64,000 nt of DNA from Cylicocyclus nassatus (lineage: Eukaryota; Nematoda; Chromadorea; Rhabditida; Strongylidae), in contig CATQJL010000223.1 of the NCBI GenBank assembly GCA_958299035.1, positions 53,302,302 to 53,366,301 on the forward strand, given 5' to 3'. Shown piece after piece: positions 61,899-64,000 of the stretch (position 1 is its first letter; each line of letters begins with the position of its first letter). A program made the translations under genes and the position numbers. The notes under the pieces were generated by a model that saw nothing but the letters and a program-made list of their open reading frames with translations, ran no database searches and had not been told where the DNA came from.

Positions 61899-62082
61899 GG
61901 ATAAGAGTAGATCTTCCCCGGAAATCATCAGTAGTGAGGGAAGATCGTGTGCTTTGGAAAATAACAAGGGCACTGTCCTTAACCCTCGTCCTATTCAATC
62001 CTTCTTCTGTTCTCATCGCATGTATTGGGTAATTCAGCCAGCTATTATAACTTTGTGCATCAAATTGGTAATAGATATAATA

Positions 62083-63028
62083 TTAGGTTGATGCAAAAAT
62101 AATGAGCGTTTTTATTTGCTTGCTTTAACAAAGCAACCAAACTCAACCCAACAAAGGGTAAGGGGTACTGTTCGATAGAGCAAAGCAAGCTCTACAAGAT
62201 GGCACTCATGCTTTGCGCCATGCTCGATCCACGGAGAGTTCGAACTCAAAATATAAAGATTTCCAAATGCCCGAAAAATCGAAAAAAAATCAGATCTTCG
62301 TTTAAATAATTTCTACGGACCTCCCACTCGCTCATATCAATACTATCGATATCTGATATCCATATGTGCAATTGCCGTATTTTTTCCTTGACTAGAAAAC
62401 GAGAAAACGAAAATTCCCCTGATTTTCTCAAAGCAATGCTGAGCCGTTTTTGCATATGTAGTTCTATACTACAAGCCTAGGTAAGCATAACTGTAGATTT
62501 TCAGCTCATTCCAAGCGGTAGTTTTCGAAAAATAACGAATTCGGATTTTTTCGTTTCAGTTTCAGTGCTAAAATCGATATTTCTTGAAAAGTACCGCTCG
62601 AAATAGGCTGAAAACTTACAGTTATGCTTATCTAGGCTTGTAGTATAGAACTACATATGCAAAAACGGCTCAGCATTGCTTTGAGAAAATCAGGGAAATT
62701 TTCGTTTTCTCAGTTTCTAGTCAAGGAAAAAATACGGCAATCGCACATATGGATGTCAGATATCGATATATTGATATGAGCGAGTGGGAGGTCCGTAGAA
62801 ATTATTTGGACGAAGATCTGATTTTTTTCGATTTTTTGGGCATTTGGAAATCTTTAGATTTTGAGTTCGAACTCTCCGTGGATTGAGCATGGCGCAAAGA
62901 TATGAGTGCCATCTTGTAGAGCTTGCTTTGCTCTATCGAACAGTACCCCTTACCCTTTGTTGGGTTGAGTCTGGTTGCTTTGTTAAAGCAAGCAAATAAA
63001 AACGCTCATTATTTTTGCATCAACCTAA
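62083..63028. mobile_element. 946-bp near-complete palindrome with mariner-like ends
   Basis: The termini TTAGGTTGATGCAAAAATAA are exact inverted repeats flanked by TA on both sides, the target-site duplication of Tc1/mariner elements. The two arms (about 62083-62540 and 62570-63028) match with only scattered differences, so nearly the whole element folds back around a spacer of a few dozen bp. Each arm holds an open frame beginning MQKRLSIALRKSG. It is not a transposase, and the two copies end differently. Confidence 0.85.
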
Positions 63029-63077
63029 TAGATGCGTGAATTTGTAAATAAGCACATAGCAGTGACGAGGCCTTCCC

Positions 63078-63320
63078 TACCTCTCCGCGAATGGTGCGAT
63101 ATATTTGGAAGTTATTCGCAATTTTAAAAATGCGCAAGTGACTTGTTCGTACTAGTAAATAATAGAACATTTTATGAAAGTTTCAAAAAAATTCAAATCA
63201 GCTTTGAAAAGTTTAATTTCAATAGCATCCTTTCTAAAAAAATTTTGTAAAGCATAGAAAATTTTTTTGTTCATTACTCGAAAATAAGTTTTGTCCCTCC
63301 TCCCCAAACGCAAATCCTGG
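63078..63320. mobile_element. hAT-like repeat, copy 4, inverted and degraded
   Basis: Reads as the reverse of the other copies: TGCGCAAGTGACTTGTTC at its left and CCCCAAACGCAAATCCTGG at its right. Confidence 0.4.
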
Positions 63321-63324
63321 TACA

Positions 63325-64000
63325 TAAATAAATAAGTAAACAAATAAATAACTTAATAAGTGCACATGATTCAGAATATTGTTGCTATTTGTAATTTCTT
63401 ATAACGGCTTGGTTGAAAAGTGTGACACTCAAAAGCAGATAACTCTTATTTAGTAAAGCGCATGTATTTTTACGAAACCAAATGTGTGGAGGTATGAGGC
63501 CATAATCGCATTAGCTCAAATGTTGCTTTGCGTAGTCTTTCTTCCGCTTATCATCTAGTACCGTATACATTTCGCTTGTAAACTTTTTTCTGTGCTTATC
63601 ATCGCTGTAAACTGGCTACAATAAAGTTATGACTATAGATAAGAGTTGCATTGTTAGAAGAACCGACATTAAGCACCGTAACCGGCTTGCATCTTCTTCT
63701 ATCAACTTAAGCAGTAACTTTACAATTTTTTATGAAAGTATATTTGTGCTCTTTCCAGCATTTTCTGTGCAATTACTCCATTTATCCCAGCTGTCAAAAT
63801 AACAAGAATATGCGATTTATCGTCGTATGGTCCTCTGAAGCCTATATCTTCCCTTTATTTATTTCTTTATGCAAAGACTTTCTGCAGACAACAAGGACCA
63901 CAAAAGAAAAAACGCAAGAACGATAAAACATAACAATGCCATTAAGTTTTTGATGGTTGTAAAAAGCCTCTTATTGTTAGAAGATTGTCGAAGAGAGACA
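63325..64000. other. Right-end sequence without a supportable gene
   Basis: A 64-codon plus frame (63732-63926) starts MKVYLCSFQHFLCN and has a TTTCCAG acceptor inside it, but nothing confirms it as coding. The window ends before more can be seen. Confidence 0.35.

Noticed and set aside
1..64000. CRISPR arrays, bacterial operons, integrated viral genes
   Set aside because: No regularly spaced identical repeats with unique spacers, no long intron-free genes and no viral protein motifs were seen.

Overview
This AT-rich eukaryotic window is most likely from a nematode. The evidence is many short exons bounded by T-rich ...TTTCAG acceptors and GTAAG/GTGAG donors, introns down to about 56 nt, start codons only 8 nt downstream of a splice acceptor (as expected for spliced-leader trans-splicing), and a BUB1 kinase whose size and motif set resemble the Caenorhabditis BUB-1 type. 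The mobile-element mix would suit a clade V (strongylid or rhabditid) worm, but I cannot name a species. I saw no bacterial, viral or CRISPR features.

Two genes can be rebuilt exon by exon, both on the minus strand. (1) At 20.6-26.0 kb, a 12-exon plasma-membrane-type syntaxin: N-terminal KDRL motif, Habc bundle, Qa-SNARE helix with the 0-layer Gln, and a C-terminal membrane anchor. (2) At 44.2-49.6 kb, a complete 25-exon bub-1 of about 939 codons: TPR-like N-terminus, GLEBS-like motif, ABBA motif, STP motif and a C-terminal kinase domain. A third minus-strand gene is seen only at its 5' end, near 61.4-61.9 kb: a type II membrane or secreted protein of unknown function. Weaker exon candidates lie near 1.2, 7.7, 43.5 and 57.8-58.4 kb.

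Most of the rest is repeat-derived. There are TA-flanked mariner-like non-autonomous elements at 7.2, 13.4, 25.4 (inside syntaxin intron 1), 39.2, 52.9, 59.9 and 62.1 kb; the last is an almost complete 946-bp palindrome. Four TTAA-flanked MITEs lie at 11.8, 40.4, 51.8 and 59.4 kb. A hAT-like family with CAGTGGCG termini lies at 17.2, 37.6, 54.9 and 63.1 kb. Helitron-like foldback elements start TCTTATATATAAAGC and end CTAGT at 28.6, 32.0 and 50.2 kb, and two further Helitron-like types stand back to back at 33.6-34.2 kb. Several small foldbacks and tandem repeats complete the set.

A diverged direct segmental duplication (about 27.7-31.8 kb and 35.3-39.1 kb) carries a TATA-box promoter-like block conserved in both copies without a conserved reading frame. 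Together with the foldback elements it is the best place to look for something undescribed. The recognised genes do not form a pathway: one serves the spindle checkpoint and kinetochore, the other vesicle fusion. Neither sits in an evident operon.
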